Origin: an uncultured Eubacteriales bacterium
Lineage (GTDB): Bacteria; Bacillota; Clostridia; Oscillospirales; Acutalibacteraceae
DNA length: 64,000 nt
Assembly (NCBI GenBank): GCA_900317025.1
Contig: ONFG01000005.1
Span: 28,567-92,566 of the forward strand
Reading direction: 5' to 3'
Positions 42,190 through 50,793 of this stretch are shown here, in pieces. The notes beneath the pieces are model-generated. The model saw only the letters and a program-made list of their open reading frames with translations. It made no database searches and was not told where the DNA came from. A program made the position numbers and the translations under genes. How positions within the stretch are numbered: the stretch's first letter is position 1; every line of letters begins with the position of its first letter.

Positions 42190-44259
42190 TTGAAACAGTA
42201 CGAACCAAACAAGATTTTCAATATTGCGCTCGCAGGTCACGGTTCCTGCGGCAAGACCTCTCTCGCAGAGGCTATGCTCTACCTCGCCGGAGCTTCGGAC
42301 AGGCTCGGCAAGATCGAAGACGGCAACACAACGCTTGACTTCGACCCCGAAGAGATAAAGAGAAAGGTATCGGTCGTTTCGTCCATCGCTCCTATCGAGT
42401 GGAAGGGCAACAAGATCAACATCATCGACACCCCCGGTCTTCTTGATTTTCAGGGCGGTCTTTATGAGGGTATGCGCGCAGCCGACAGCGCGGTAATCGT
42501 TGTGTCGGGCAAAAACGGCGTGAACATCGGCACGGAAAAGGCGGTCAAACTCGCCGAGAAGCAGGGTCTTACAAAGATCTTCTTTGTAAACGGTCTGTGC
42601 GACGAGAGCGCACGCTTCTATCGTGTATTTGAAACGCTGAAATCAGAGTTCGGTCCGTCGGTATGCCCCGTTGTCGTTCCGTATATCGAGAACGGACAGG
42701 CTAATACCTACGTCAACCTTTTCGACTACAAGGCGTATAAATATGAAAGCGGCACCGTTAAGCAGGTTCCGCTGCCAGACATGGGCGACAGGCTCGAGGG
42801 CTTGAGAACGGCTATCAAGGAAGCCGTTGCAGAGACGAGTGAGGAGCTTCTCGACAAGTTCCTCATGGGCGAGGAGTTCACTCCCGAAGAGATCATCATG
42901 GGCGTTTCTCAGGGCGTTAAAGACGGCTCTATCTGCCCCGTATTCTGCGGCGACGCTCAGCTCACATACGGCATCGACCAGTTCCTCAACAGCCTTGTAT
43001 GGCTCGCGCCGAACGCAGCTTCAAAGGGAAGCGAGATTGGCTCCGACCCCAACGGCGACGTTGTAGAGCTTTCCGTCAGCTCGTCGGCAGCCGCTGCTGC
43101 TCTCGTGTTCAAGACGGTATCCGACCCGTTCGTCGGCAAGCTTTCGTTCTTTAAGGTCATCTCCGGCAAGATCTCGCCGTCTACGCCCGTCATCAATATG
43201 CGTACGGGCGAGAGCGAGAGGATCACAAAGGTCATGATCCCCCGCGGCAAGAAGCAGGAGGAAGTTTCCTACGTTGGCGCAGGCGATATCGGCTGCATCG
43301 CAAAGCTTCTCTACACCAATACGGGCGACACACTCTGCGCTCCCGTAAGAAAGGTTACGATCGAGGGCATCGACTACCCGAAGCCGTCTTACTCGATGGC
43401 TATCGCGCCGAAGAAGAAGGGCGAGGAAGACAAGGTAGCTCAGAGTATCCTCAAGCTCTGCGAAGAGGACAAGACCCTCGTTTACACGCACAACCACGAA
43501 ACGCACCAGATGATAATCTCCGGTCTCGGTGAGCAGCATCTTGACGTTGTCGTTTCAAAGCTTAAAAATAAATACGGAGTAGACGTTACGCTCGACACGC
43601 CGAAGGTAGCTTACAGAGAGACTATCAAGAAAAAGGTACAGGTTCAGGGCAGACACAAGAAACAGTCCGGCGGTCACGGTCAGTTCGGCGACGTTTGGAT
43701 TGAGTTCGAGCCATATGACGGCGACGATCTCCTCTTCGACCAGAGAGTTGTCGGCGGTTCCGTTCCGAAGGGCTTCTTCCCCGCAGTCGAGAAGGGTCTC
43801 AGAGAGAGCATCGTCAAGGGTCCGCTCGCGGGCTACCCCGTAGTAGGCTTGAAGGCAACGCTTTACGACGGCTCCTACCACCCGGTAGACTCCTCCGAGA
43901 TGGCGTTCAAGACGGCGGCTTCCATCGCTTACAAGAACGGTATGCCTCAGGCTAAGCCCGTTCTTCTTGAGCCGATCGGTTCGCTCAAGGCGACCGTTCC
44001 CGACAGCAACATGGGCGACATCATGGGCGAGATAACAAAGCGCAGAGGCAGAGTGCTCGGCATGAACCCCGCAGAATCGGGTTACCAGACGATCGAAGCG
44101 GACGTTCCCATGGCAGAGATGCACGACTTCTCGGTATTCCTCCGTCAGGCAACTCAGGGCAGAGGCAGCTTTGACTTCGAGTTTGCACGCTACGAGGACG
44201 CACCGCAGAATGTTGCAGACAAGGTAATCGAACAGAGAAAAGCAGAAGAGAACGCATAA
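42190..44259 (+). CDS. EF-G-like translation GTPase (second-type, divergent)
   Basis: A 689-residue five-domain protein with EF-G layout. G1 is AGHGSCGKTS (15-24), G3 is DTPG (80-83). The G4 motif, NKxD in nearly all translational GTPases, reads NGLCDE (134-139), with Lys replaced by Gly and one extra residue. Domain II/III include ISGLGEQHLDVVVSKL; domain IV has GRHKKQSGGHGQFGDVWIEF; domain V ends with the usual DFSVFLRQATQGRGSFDFEF. This subtype accompanies the main EF-G in Clostridia; its role is unsettled. The start is TTG with AAAGGAG ten bases before. Own promoter and terminator. Confidence 0.88.
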   Translation: MKQYEPNKIFNIALAGHGSCGKTSLAEAMLYLAGASDRLGKIEDGNTTLDFDPEEIKRKVSVVSSIAPIEWKGNKINIIDTPGLLDFQGGLYEGMRAADSAVIVVSGKNGVNIGTEKAVKLAEKQGLTKIFFVNGLCDESARFYRVFETLKSEFGPSVCPVVVPYIENGQANTYVNLFDYKAYKYESGTVKQVPLPDMGDRLEGLRTAIKEAVAETSEELLDKFLMGEEFTPEEIIMGVSQGVKDGSICPVFCGDAQLTYGIDQFLNSLVWLAPNAASKGSEIGSDPNGDVVELSVSSSAAAAALVFKTVSDPFVGKLSFFKVISGKISPSTPVINMRTGESERITKVMIPRGKKQEEVSYVGAGDIGCIAKLLYTNTGDTLCAPVRKVTIEGIDYPKPSYSMAIAPKKKGEEDKVAQSILKLCEEDKTLVYTHNHETHQMIISGLGEQHLDVVVSKLKNKYGVDVTLDTPKVAYRETIKKKVQVQGRHKKQSGGHGQFGDVWIEFEPYDGDDLLFDQRVVGGSVPKGFFPAVEKGLRESIVKGPLAGYPVVGLKATLYDGSYHPVDSSEMAFKTAASIAYKNGMPQAKPVLLEPIGSLKATVPDSNMGDIMGEITKRRGRVLGMNPAESGYQTIEADVPMAEMHDFSVFLRQATQGRGSFDFEFARYEDAPQNVADKVIEQRKAEENA

Positions 44260-44326
44260 GCTGCAAGGCACAGCGTTTCGCATTAACAACGACCTTTTCT
44301 TATTTTTCATATTTTTCTTTCCCCTT

Positions 44327-44366
44327 GACCCCGGAGAGCTTGCAGATCTCCGGGGTCTCCTTTTTT
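44327..44366 (+). terminator. Rho-independent terminator
   Basis: GACCCCGGAGA/TCTCCGGGGTC stem followed by TCCTTTTTT. Confidence 0.93.
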
Positions 44367-44435
44367 GCAAAAAATTTTAAAATTTATGGAAAAACAGGGC
44401 TTCTGAAGTGTGTATAATATAGAAGGGAGGCTGAA

Positions 44436-44921
44436 ATGTTGATGCGCATCGAAAAACAGGAATTTGAAGAAGTCATACAAAAATATTCCGACGTCATGCT
44501 GCGCTGCGCCTTCGCGTACTGCGAAAACGTGGCTGACGCCGAGGACGTTGTGCAGGAGGCGTTTATCAGATACCTCAAAAAATCACCTCATTTTCGTGAA
44601 GAGGAGCACCGCAAGGCGTGGCTGCTGCGTGTCGTGATAAATCTGGCGAAGAATCTGAGACGTTCCTTCTGGCAGCGAAACAAAAGCGAGCTGAGCGAGG
44701 ATATCCCCGCCGGCGACAACTCGCTGAGAAAATGTGAGATCTGGTCTGCCGTGCAGGCGCTGCCGGCAAAGTACAAGCTCGTGATCGAGCTTTATTACCA
44801 CGAGGGCTACACGATCGAAGAGATCGCCGCCATAACAGGCTCCAAGCGCTCGACGGTGGGGCTAAGGCTCACAAAAGCAAAAGAACTGCTTAAAAACATC
44901 TATGAGGAGGAATCAGTATGA
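44436..44921 (+). CDS. ECF-type sigma factor
   Basis: A 161-residue alternative sigma factor. Region 2 (about 10-75) has AFAYCENVADAEDVVQEAFI and a -10 recognition segment; region 4 (about 105-155) has LPAKYKLVIELYYHEGYTIE and a helix-turn-helix TGSKRSTVGLRLTKAKELL. GGGAGG lies five bases before the ATG. A GGAAAAAC...TATAAT arrangement is just upstream (44390-44418) and could be an autoregulated promoter. Its last four bases overlap the start of the next gene (ATGA), the usual link to an anti-sigma factor. Confidence 0.92.
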   Translation: MLMRIEKQEFEEVIQKYSDVMLRCAFAYCENVADAEDVVQEAFIRYLKKSPHFREEEHRKAWLLRVVINLAKNLRRSFWQRNKSELSEDIPAGDNSLRKCEIWSAVQALPAKYKLVIELYYHEGYTIEEIAAITGSKRSTVGLRLTKAKELLKNIYEEESV

Positions 44922-46375
44922 AAGATCTTGAAATAGACCTAAAAACGGAATACACCGCCGCCGCGGATCGCCTCATCTTTCGCAATAAAGAACGGCTGCT
45001 TGACCTCTACGACGAGCCGGTACACACAAGGGCGCGCCGTGCAGGCATTATACGCTTTGCCGCCATTGCCGCTGCCGCCGCTCTCCTTCTCTCCGGCACG
45101 ACCGCCTTTGCGATGAGCAATCCCAAGGTGATGTCTGAGCTGAGAGCGCTTATAGATCGGCACACAACAGACCTTGACATAACGGACGAAAAGAAGGACG
45201 AGCTTGAAGATCTTATCGGTTACTGGCACGTTCAGACGCCGGACATTGCTTCAAAGCTCGAAAACCTCAGATCGAACAGCTACGGCGAGGTCATCGGCGG
45301 ATTACACACGGGCGACCTTTTTGGCGTAGCAGCAAAAGACGGTTCGTCGAACGAGCGCGGCTACGTCTACCGCTACGATTACGGTCTGACCCATAAAGAA
45401 GATCTACTGCCCGAGGAAGCTGCAGCGATAGAGCAAAGCAGCGCAGATATCCTGCTTTTGCCCGTCGATCAAAAGACCGGGTCAAAACGAAGCTGGGTAT
45501 ACGTCTTTGACTTCGAGGGCATGAGGATACTCGGCAAGTATAACGACTACCTCGGATTTGTCACGAACGAAATGCTCGAAGACCCCGAATACGCCGAGCG
45601 TATGCCCGACGGCGAATGCTGCGAACCATACAAGGAGTTCGTCCAAAACCGCATCAACTATAAAAAGGAACACGGCGAAGCGCCGCCGATAGATAAATTT
45701 TATGATGTAAACAAGGTCGAGTGTCCGACGGAAGGGTACGACAACGTGAGTTTTCTCCTTTGCCAATTCCCGACCGAAATGGATGACCCTATCGAAGGTC
45801 CTCAGCTTCGATTTGTTCCACCCGTTTCAAACGATGTAACAGCGGTTTCAAGCGACCCGGAGGTCTTTGAAGTAAAGGAATTCTACTTTTCCGAATACGG
45901 CGATATTCACCCCCACCCAAAGCTAGAGGGCGTAAACCACAAGGTCGGAACAGCCACGATCACCGTAAAAGACGGCGGCAATACGTATTTGTTTGAATTC
46001 AGAATGTATATAGACAGAAACTCATATATGCAAACGTCGACATGGCTCAATGAAGACGAGTATATGGATACGGACTCCGCTAAAGTGCCGAGCGGCGATT
46101 CCGGCGATGATAATGCGGAAGAAGACATTTCCAAACGTCCGACGGAAGGGTACGACAAAGATGTACAGCTTACACTCTGTCAGTTCCCTATACGTGTTAA
46201 TGACGATCAAACATTGGATTATCACTATGTACCCCCTGTTTCCAATGATGTAACAGCCATTTCAAGCGACCCAATACGGCGATATCCACCCTCACCCAAG
46301 CTTAGAAGGTGTAAACCACAAGGTCGGACGCTGCACGATCACGGTAAAAGACGGCGAAAACGAATATCTATTTGA
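44918..46375 (+). CDS. Membrane protein paired with ECF sigma; tandem-duplicated domain, 3' copy frameshifted
   Basis: A 485-residue protein: a cytoplasmic start of about 47 residues, a helix at 48-66 (RFAAIAAAAALLLSGTTAF), then an extracytoplasmic part. The small cytoplasmic N-terminus and position after the sigma gene fit an anti-sigma factor, inferred. A segment of about 110 residues starting PTEGYD and ending WLNEDEYMDTD (45722-46078) is repeated from 46136. In the second copy, about 35 bases present in the first are missing after SSDP (46272), shifting the frame; the current protein ends in an unrelated basic tail (RRYPPSPKLRRCKPQ), while the correct frame continues to a stop at 46447-46449 (WLNEDEYK). 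Confidence 0.82.
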   Translation: MKDLEIDLKTEYTAAADRLIFRNKERLLDLYDEPVHTRARRAGIIRFAAIAAAAALLLSGTTAFAMSNPKVMSELRALIDRHTTDLDITDEKKDELEDLIGYWHVQTPDIASKLENLRSNSYGEVIGGLHTGDLFGVAAKDGSSNERGYVYRYDYGLTHKEDLLPEEAAAIEQSSADILLLPVDQKTGSKRSWVYVFDFEGMRILGKYNDYLGFVTNEMLEDPEYAERMPDGECCEPYKEFVQNRINYKKEHGEAPPIDKFYDVNKVECPTEGYDNVSFLLCQFPTEMDDPIEGPQLRFVPPVSNDVTAVSSDPEVFEVKEFYFSEYGDIHPHPKLEGVNHKVGTATITVKDGGNTYLFEFRMYIDRNSYMQTSTWLNEDEYMDTDSAKVPSGDSGDDNAEEDISKRPTEGYDKDVQLTLCQFPIRVNDDQTLDYHYVPPVSNDVTAISSDPIRRYPPSPKLRRCKPQGRTLHDHGKRRRKRISI

Positions 46376-46449
46376 ATTCAGAATGATAATTGAAAAAGGA
46401 GAATATATACAATCGTCAAAGTGGCTCAATGAAGACGAGTACAAGTAAT
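45722..46449 (+). repeat. Tandem duplication within the sigma-linked membrane protein gene
   Basis: Copy A 45722-46078 and copy B 46136-46449 share long identical stretches, for example TCCGACGGAAGGGTACGACA and AACCACAAGGTCGGA. Copy B lacks about 35 bases between GACCC and AATACGG, a length not divisible by three. Confidence 0.88.
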
Positions 46450-46478
46450 AATCAGCCCATAACTTTTTTCCTATCAAA

Positions 46479-46522
46479 ACGCGATCGGTGCAGTCAAAGC
46501 GGCTGCACCGATCGCGTTTTTG
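46479..46522. terminator. Bidirectional terminator
   Basis: A perfect stem, AACGCGATCGGTGCAG/CTGCACCGATCGCGTT, with T-runs on both sides, ends both the membrane protein gene and the convergent argS. Confidence 0.93.
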
Positions 46523-46529
46523 ATATATT

Positions 46530-48272
46530 TTACATTGATTCCGGAACGGTGATCTTGAACATCTCAAGAACGTTCCTGATAACCGATTTAACCGCAACGC
46601 AGAGGTTGAGGCGCGCCTGCATCAGCGGCTCGTCTTCGCCCTTTACGCGGCAGGCGTTGTAGAACTTGTGGAAGAGCGTCGCAAGCTGCGTGACGTACTT
46701 CGTGATCTTCGTCGGGTCGTAGCTCTTCGCCGAGAGAATGATCTCTTCGGTGTAGGCTGCGAGGTGCTCGATAAGCTCCTTTTCCTCGGGCGCCGTCAGA
46801 AGCTGAAGCTCCTCGTCGGTGCAGGTGCGCAGCGTAACTCCCTCGGCGGCAAGCGCCTTGATGATGCTGCAAATGCGTGCGTGTGCGTACTGAACGTAGT
46901 AGACAGGGTTCTGGTTGTCCTGCGTTACTGCGAGGTCGAGGTCAAAGTCCATCTGCGTGTTTGCCTCTCTCGTGTTGAAGAGGAAGCGCGCGGAGTCAAC
47001 CGGCACTTCATCGAGAAGGTCGCCGAGCTGGATAGCCTTGCCTGTACGCTTGCTCATACGGACTACCTCGCCATTTCTTACGAGCTTTACAAGCTGCATA
47101 AGAACGACGTCTAGCTTGTCGCCGTCGTAGCCGATGGCGTTCATAGAGCCTTTCATGCGGGCAACGTGACCGTGGTGGTCCGCACCCCAGATATTTATCA
47201 GGGTCGTAAAGCCCCTGTCGAATTTGTTCTTGTGGTAGGCGATGTCAGCGGTGAAATACGTCGGGTTGCCGTTTGCCCTGATGATAACGTCATCCTTCAG
47301 CTCAAGGCGGTCGATCTCCTCGTCAGTTTTGCCATGAGCCTTGAGAAGCTCGGTTACGACCTGCTTGTTCTTGTACCAGAGCGCGCCGTCCTTTTCGTAG
47401 GTCAGCCCCTTGCTTTTGAGGATATCTACGACCTCTTTGACTGCGCCGCTTTTGTGAAGCTCGCTCTCCATAAACCATTTGTCGTATTCGATGCGGTACT
47501 TCTTCATGTCGGACTGCATTTTTGCAATGTTCCTCGGGAGCGCAAAATCAACGAGAGCCTTCTTGCGCTCTGCTTCGTCTGCGTCGATGAGCGCCGTGCC
47601 GTTTTCCTCAATGAAAAGCGCTGCGGCGTCCTTGATGTCCTCGCCCTGGTATCCGTCTTCGGGGAACTCGATCGCGTCTTCGCCCTTTACAGCCTGAATG
47701 AAGCGTGCGTTGAGCGAATTTGCGAACTTCTCGATCTGGTTGCCGGCGTCGTTTACATAAAATTCACGCCAAACGTCGTAGCCTGCCTTGTCAAGAACGG
47801 CTGCGAGACAGTCGCCGAGCGCGCCGCCGCGTGCGTTGCCCATGTGCATAGGTCCTGTCGGATTCGCCGAGACAAACTCGACCATAACCTTCTCGCCCTT
47901 GCCGAAGCTGCTGCTGCCGAAGGCGTCGCCCTTTGTCTCGATCTCGCGCAGAACGTCGGAATAGTACCTCGGAGAAAGGAAGAAGTTGATAAAGCCCGGC
48001 CCTGCGATCTCGCACGACTTCATGTACGTCTTTGACAGGTCGATGTTATTTACGACCGCCTCGGCGATCTTTCTCGGCGCGGTTCTGAAAGCCCTTGCGC
48101 CTGCCATGGCTGCGTTTGACGCGTAGTCGCCGTTTTTCTTGTCGGCAGGCACCTCGATCGTGAAGTCGGGTATCTCCGCGTTTATCAGCTCGCCGCTCTC
48201 TATCGCCTTTTCAAGAGCGGCGCGTACAGCCGCCTTGAGGTCGCTTGCAGCGTTCATTGCAATTTCTGACAT
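46530..48272 (-). CDS. argS: Arginyl-tRNA synthetase
   Basis: Class I synthetase that charges tRNA-Arg, 580 residues. The N-terminal Arg-tRNA-synthetase additional domain (1-110) includes DYASNAAM and AGPGFINFFLS. The catalytic domain has the HIGH-type motif PTGPMHMGNARG (about 137-148) and WGADHHGHV. The KMSKS site reads VVRMSKRTGKAIQL. The C-terminal DALR anticodon domain includes YVQYAHARICSI and ends FKITVPESM. It starts two bases after the DUF1934 stop codon with GGAGG; the ywiB-argS order is also seen in Bacillus. Confidence 0.97.
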   Translation of the reverse strand: MSEIAMNAASDLKAAVRAALEKAIESGELINAEIPDFTIEVPADKKNGDYASNAAMAGARAFRTAPRKIAEAVVNNIDLSKTYMKSCEIAGPGFINFFLSPRYYSDVLREIETKGDAFGSSSFGKGEKVMVEFVSANPTGPMHMGNARGGALGDCLAAVLDKAGYDVWREFYVNDAGNQIEKFANSLNARFIQAVKGEDAIEFPEDGYQGEDIKDAAALFIEENGTALIDADEAERKKALVDFALPRNIAKMQSDMKKYRIEYDKWFMESELHKSGAVKEVVDILKSKGLTYEKDGALWYKNKQVVTELLKAHGKTDEEIDRLELKDDVIIRANGNPTYFTADIAYHKNKFDRGFTTLINIWGADHHGHVARMKGSMNAIGYDGDKLDVVLMQLVKLVRNGEVVRMSKRTGKAIQLGDLLDEVPVDSARFLFNTREANTQMDFDLDLAVTQDNQNPVYYVQYAHARICSIIKALAAEGVTLRTCTDEELQLLTAPEEKELIEHLAAYTEEIILSAKSYDPTKITKYVTQLATLFHKFYNACRVKGEDEPLMQARLNLCVAVKSVIRNVLEMFKITVPESM

Positions 48273-48274
48273 TG

Positions 48275-48712
48275 TTATTCCTCCATTTTTTTCAGCGTGA
48301 TGAAAATGTGGTTCTCACTTTCAAAGCCGCCGTTGAAATCTATCGTGTAATCTATCTCAAGCGTTCCGCCGTCGGCGGAGATGTTATCGTTTATCGTCTC
48401 GGTGTATATGCCGATCGTAAGGTTGCCCACCTCGTTTGCGTACATACACTGATGGCGGCGGTCGCATTCAAAGATCATCTGTCCGGTGCGTCCCTCCATT
48501 CGCTTTGTGAGCGTCACCTTGCCGCTTTCAAGCTTGATGAGGTTCGACACGATAAACTCCGAGCTTTCCTCGGAAGCGCCGTATTCGCGGTATTTTATGA
48601 GTTTTTTCCCGTCGCGCTCGGTGTATTCGGCGGTCGTCGTCAGCTCCTCCGAGTCGCGCTCGCCGTCAACGATCTGTGTCCCCTCGACGGTTATCAAATA
48701 TTTACTTTCCAA
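48275..48712 (-). CDS. DUF1934 (YwiB-like) beta-barrel protein
   Basis: A 145-residue protein composed of alternating strands (YLITVEGTQIVDGERDSEEL; YTERDGKKLIKYREYG; TIGIYTETINDNISADGGTL), matching the lipocalin-like DUF1934 family typified by B. subtilis YwiB. Function unknown. It lies between murI and argS on one transcript. Confidence 0.88.
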   Translation of the reverse strand: MESKYLITVEGTQIVDGERDSEELTTTAEYTERDGKKLIKYREYGASEESSEFIVSNLIKLESGKVTLTKRMEGRTGQMIFECDRRHQCMYANEVGNLTIGIYTETINDNISADGGTLEIDYTIDFNGGFESENHIFITLKKMEE

Positions 48713-48733
48713 ATTAACACATCCCGGTTTAAA

Positions 48734-49546
48734 TTAGAAATTCCAGATATCGACTCTCGTTACGTTTTCGCCGATGTTAGAGTTGAGGAAGATTGAGGCG
48801 GTGTTGGTGAAATCCTCGGTGCGGTCGCTGACATAGAAGCTGCAGTCGCCCTCTTCTCCGCTCTCGTTGAGAAGCCCTCGTTGTGCAAGAAGCTTCGAGG
48901 CGTAGATCGCCGTCTCCTTTCCGCTGTCAATAAGCTTAACGTCCATGCCGACATATTCGCCGATAACAGGCTTCAGGATCGGGTAATGGGTGCAGCCGAG
49001 AATAACGGTGTCTACCTGCTGATCTTTAAGCTCCTTGAGGTAGCGCTCTACGGTGAGCTTTGCGATCGGGTCGTCTGGCGAGATGAAGCCCTCTTCAACG
49101 ATCGGCACAAACAGCGGACATTCGCGCTGGATCACCATGATGTCGGAGCTGAGCTTCTCGATCTCCTTTTTGTAGGCGCAGCTTCCGATGGTGGCTCTCG
49201 TGCCGATAACGCCGATCCTGCCGTTTTTCGTCGCCTTTACCGCGGCTGCCGCCGTCGGTGCGATAACGTTGATGTACGGCACGGGCAGCACTTCACCGAG
49301 ATCCAGCACGGTCGAGCTGACTGTGCCGCAGGCCGCGATGACCATTTTTACGTCGTGGCTCAAAAGGAAGCGAGCGTCCTGCTTTGCATAGCGGCTGATC
49401 GTCGCAGCGCTTCTGTTGCCGTATGGCACCCTGCCGGTGTCACCGAAATATACGATATTCTCATGCGGCATGATCGCCCTGAGCTGCTTAACCGCCGTAA
49501 GACCGCCCAGACCGGAATCAAACACGCCGATAGGCTGACTGGACAT
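48734..49546 (-). CDS. murI: Glutamate racemase
   Basis: Converts L- to D-glutamate for peptidoglycan, 270 residues. Motifs: GVFDSGLGGLT (substrate Asp/Ser), YFGDTGRVPYG, the first catalytic Cys in IAACGTVSS and the second in VILGCTHYPIL, followed by DSGKETA. The first motif has Gly where most MurI have Asn (ACNTAS). GGAGGAAA precedes the ATG. It is the first gene of the murI-DUF1934-argS transcript. Confidence 0.95.
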   Translation of the reverse strand: MSSQPIGVFDSGLGGLTAVKQLRAIMPHENIVYFGDTGRVPYGNRSAATISRYAKQDARFLLSHDVKMVIAACGTVSSTVLDLGEVLPVPYINVIAPTAAAAVKATKNGRIGVIGTRATIGSCAYKKEIEKLSSDIMVIQRECPLFVPIVEEGFISPDDPIAKLTVERYLKELKDQQVDTVILGCTHYPILKPVIGEYVGMDVKLIDSGKETAIYASKLLAQRGLLNESGEEGDCSFYVSDRTEDFTNTASIFLNSNIGENVTRVDIWNF

Positions 49547-49691
49547 AAATTTCCTCCGATCAACATTGATAAGCTGCCGTTTGCAGCTGTGAGTATTGCT
49601 TTGACGCCGAAAATAAACGGCTGATATCCTTTATTTTACCATAAACAAGCCCGATGTGCAATTGTAAATCGAAAAAATACGAACAAAAGTA

Positions 49692-49720
49692 GTGACAAAT
49701 TGCGATTTATCGGTTATAAT
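49692..49720 (+). promoter_or_regulatory. Sigma-A promoter for the 49778 gene
   Basis: GTGACA, 17-base spacer, TATAAT. Confidence 0.65.
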
Positions 49721-49777
49721 CTAATATAGATATTCAGAAATTACCTAAATTTTCACATAATGAAAGGATGTCACAAC

Positions 49778-50608
49778 ATGGCAGCGATTGAAAAGGCGTT
49801 TGAGATCGTCAATAAAAAGGTTGAAGAGGCTCTTTCTCAGCAGGGCTTTACAGCCGCTAACGTTACAAGCACCGACAGCAACGAGCTTGTTAAATTATAT
49901 ACGGGCGAGGCTGTCGCATATTCCGTTATTTATTATAAAGACAAGAAGCACATGGTGATGCGCTCGTGCGACATGGTCGACGGCAGCCCCGACAACGAAT
50001 GGAAGACGATGGCGACGTGGATGTTTGATCCCGCGACCGACACGGAGAAAGAGGCCGAATCTATCGGCAACGACTTTGCCGACAACGTCTCCGCGCCGAC
50101 CTTCAAGCAGGTCCCCCGTCAGAAAAAGAAGAAGAAAAAAGACAGCGACGACGGCAACGGCGATCCGGTATTCTTCTCCAAGCGACTTGTGGCGGTCTTC
50201 CCGGAGCTTCGCGACGAGATCAAGGAGGAACAGGATTCCTATGAGGAGTTCAGAGCCGTGACGTTCACGAAGAACTCCATCGTTCCGAAGGTTAAGGAGC
50301 TTCTCGAAACGGGAAGCGACCGCGAGATTGACAAGCTCGCTGAGATACTTTCCGGTCAGTACGCTTACGGCGATATCGACACGCGCCCGCTCATCACTAT
50401 AGTTATCCTCAACTCGATTACAGACCCAGATCAGAAGGAAGCGATCAGGCGAGAGATGTCTGACGACCTCAAAAAGGCGTGGGCGGCAGCCGAGAAGTAC
50501 AGAGGCAAGAAGGTAAAGCCCGCAAAGCAGAAGAAGCAGGGCTTAATGCAGAGGCTCATGGCTGAAAGCATCGAGAACCAGAAGCTTTATAACGAGGGCA
50601 AAATGTGA
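49778..50608 (+). CDS. Hypothetical cytoplasmic protein, two-part
   Basis: A 276-residue protein with no signal peptide or membrane segment. Residues 1-110 are an alpha/beta domain (AYSVIYYKDKKHMVMRSCDM; WKTMATWMFDP). A Lys run (QKKKKKKDSDDGNGD) forms a hinge, and 130-276 is mainly helical and charged (VPKVKELLETGSDREIDKLA; SDDLKKAWAAAEKYRGKK). I do not recognise a family. AAAGGATG precedes the ATG; the in-frame ATG-like codon further up lacks a site. It is monocistronic, with its own promoter and terminator. Confidence 0.75.
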   Translation: MAAIEKAFEIVNKKVEEALSQQGFTAANVTSTDSNELVKLYTGEAVAYSVIYYKDKKHMVMRSCDMVDGSPDNEWKTMATWMFDPATDTEKEAESIGNDFADNVSAPTFKQVPRQKKKKKKDSDDGNGDPVFFSKRLVAVFPELRDEIKEEQDSYEEFRAVTFTKNSIVPKVKELLETGSDREIDKLAEILSGQYAYGDIDTRPLITIVILNSITDPDQKEAIRREMSDDLKKAWAAAEKYRGKKVKPAKQKKQGLMQRLMAESIENQKLYNEGKM

Positions 50609-50665
50609 TTCCCCGTCGGAAAGTTTGTTTTGAGTCCGGCTCACAATATCACAATATAAACAAAC

Positions 50666-50697
50666 AAGGCGCAGCTTTCGGGCTGCGCCTTTTCTAG
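50666..50697 (+). terminator. Rho-independent terminator
   Basis: AAGGCGCAGC/GCTGCGCCTT stem then TTCT. Confidence 0.9.
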
Positions 50698-50701
50698 ACC
50701 T

Positions 50702-50743
50702 AAAACAAAAGCAAAGCGGGGAATGACCGCGTCATTCCCCGCC
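50702..50743 (-). terminator. Terminator of the amylase gene
   Basis: On the minus strand GCGGGGAATGA/TCATTCCCCGC followed by TTTGCTTTTGTTTT. Confidence 0.9.
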
Positions 50744-50793
50744 CTGCCGAAAATTGAATATAGGAGTTATAACACTATATATACTGTTTGGGA

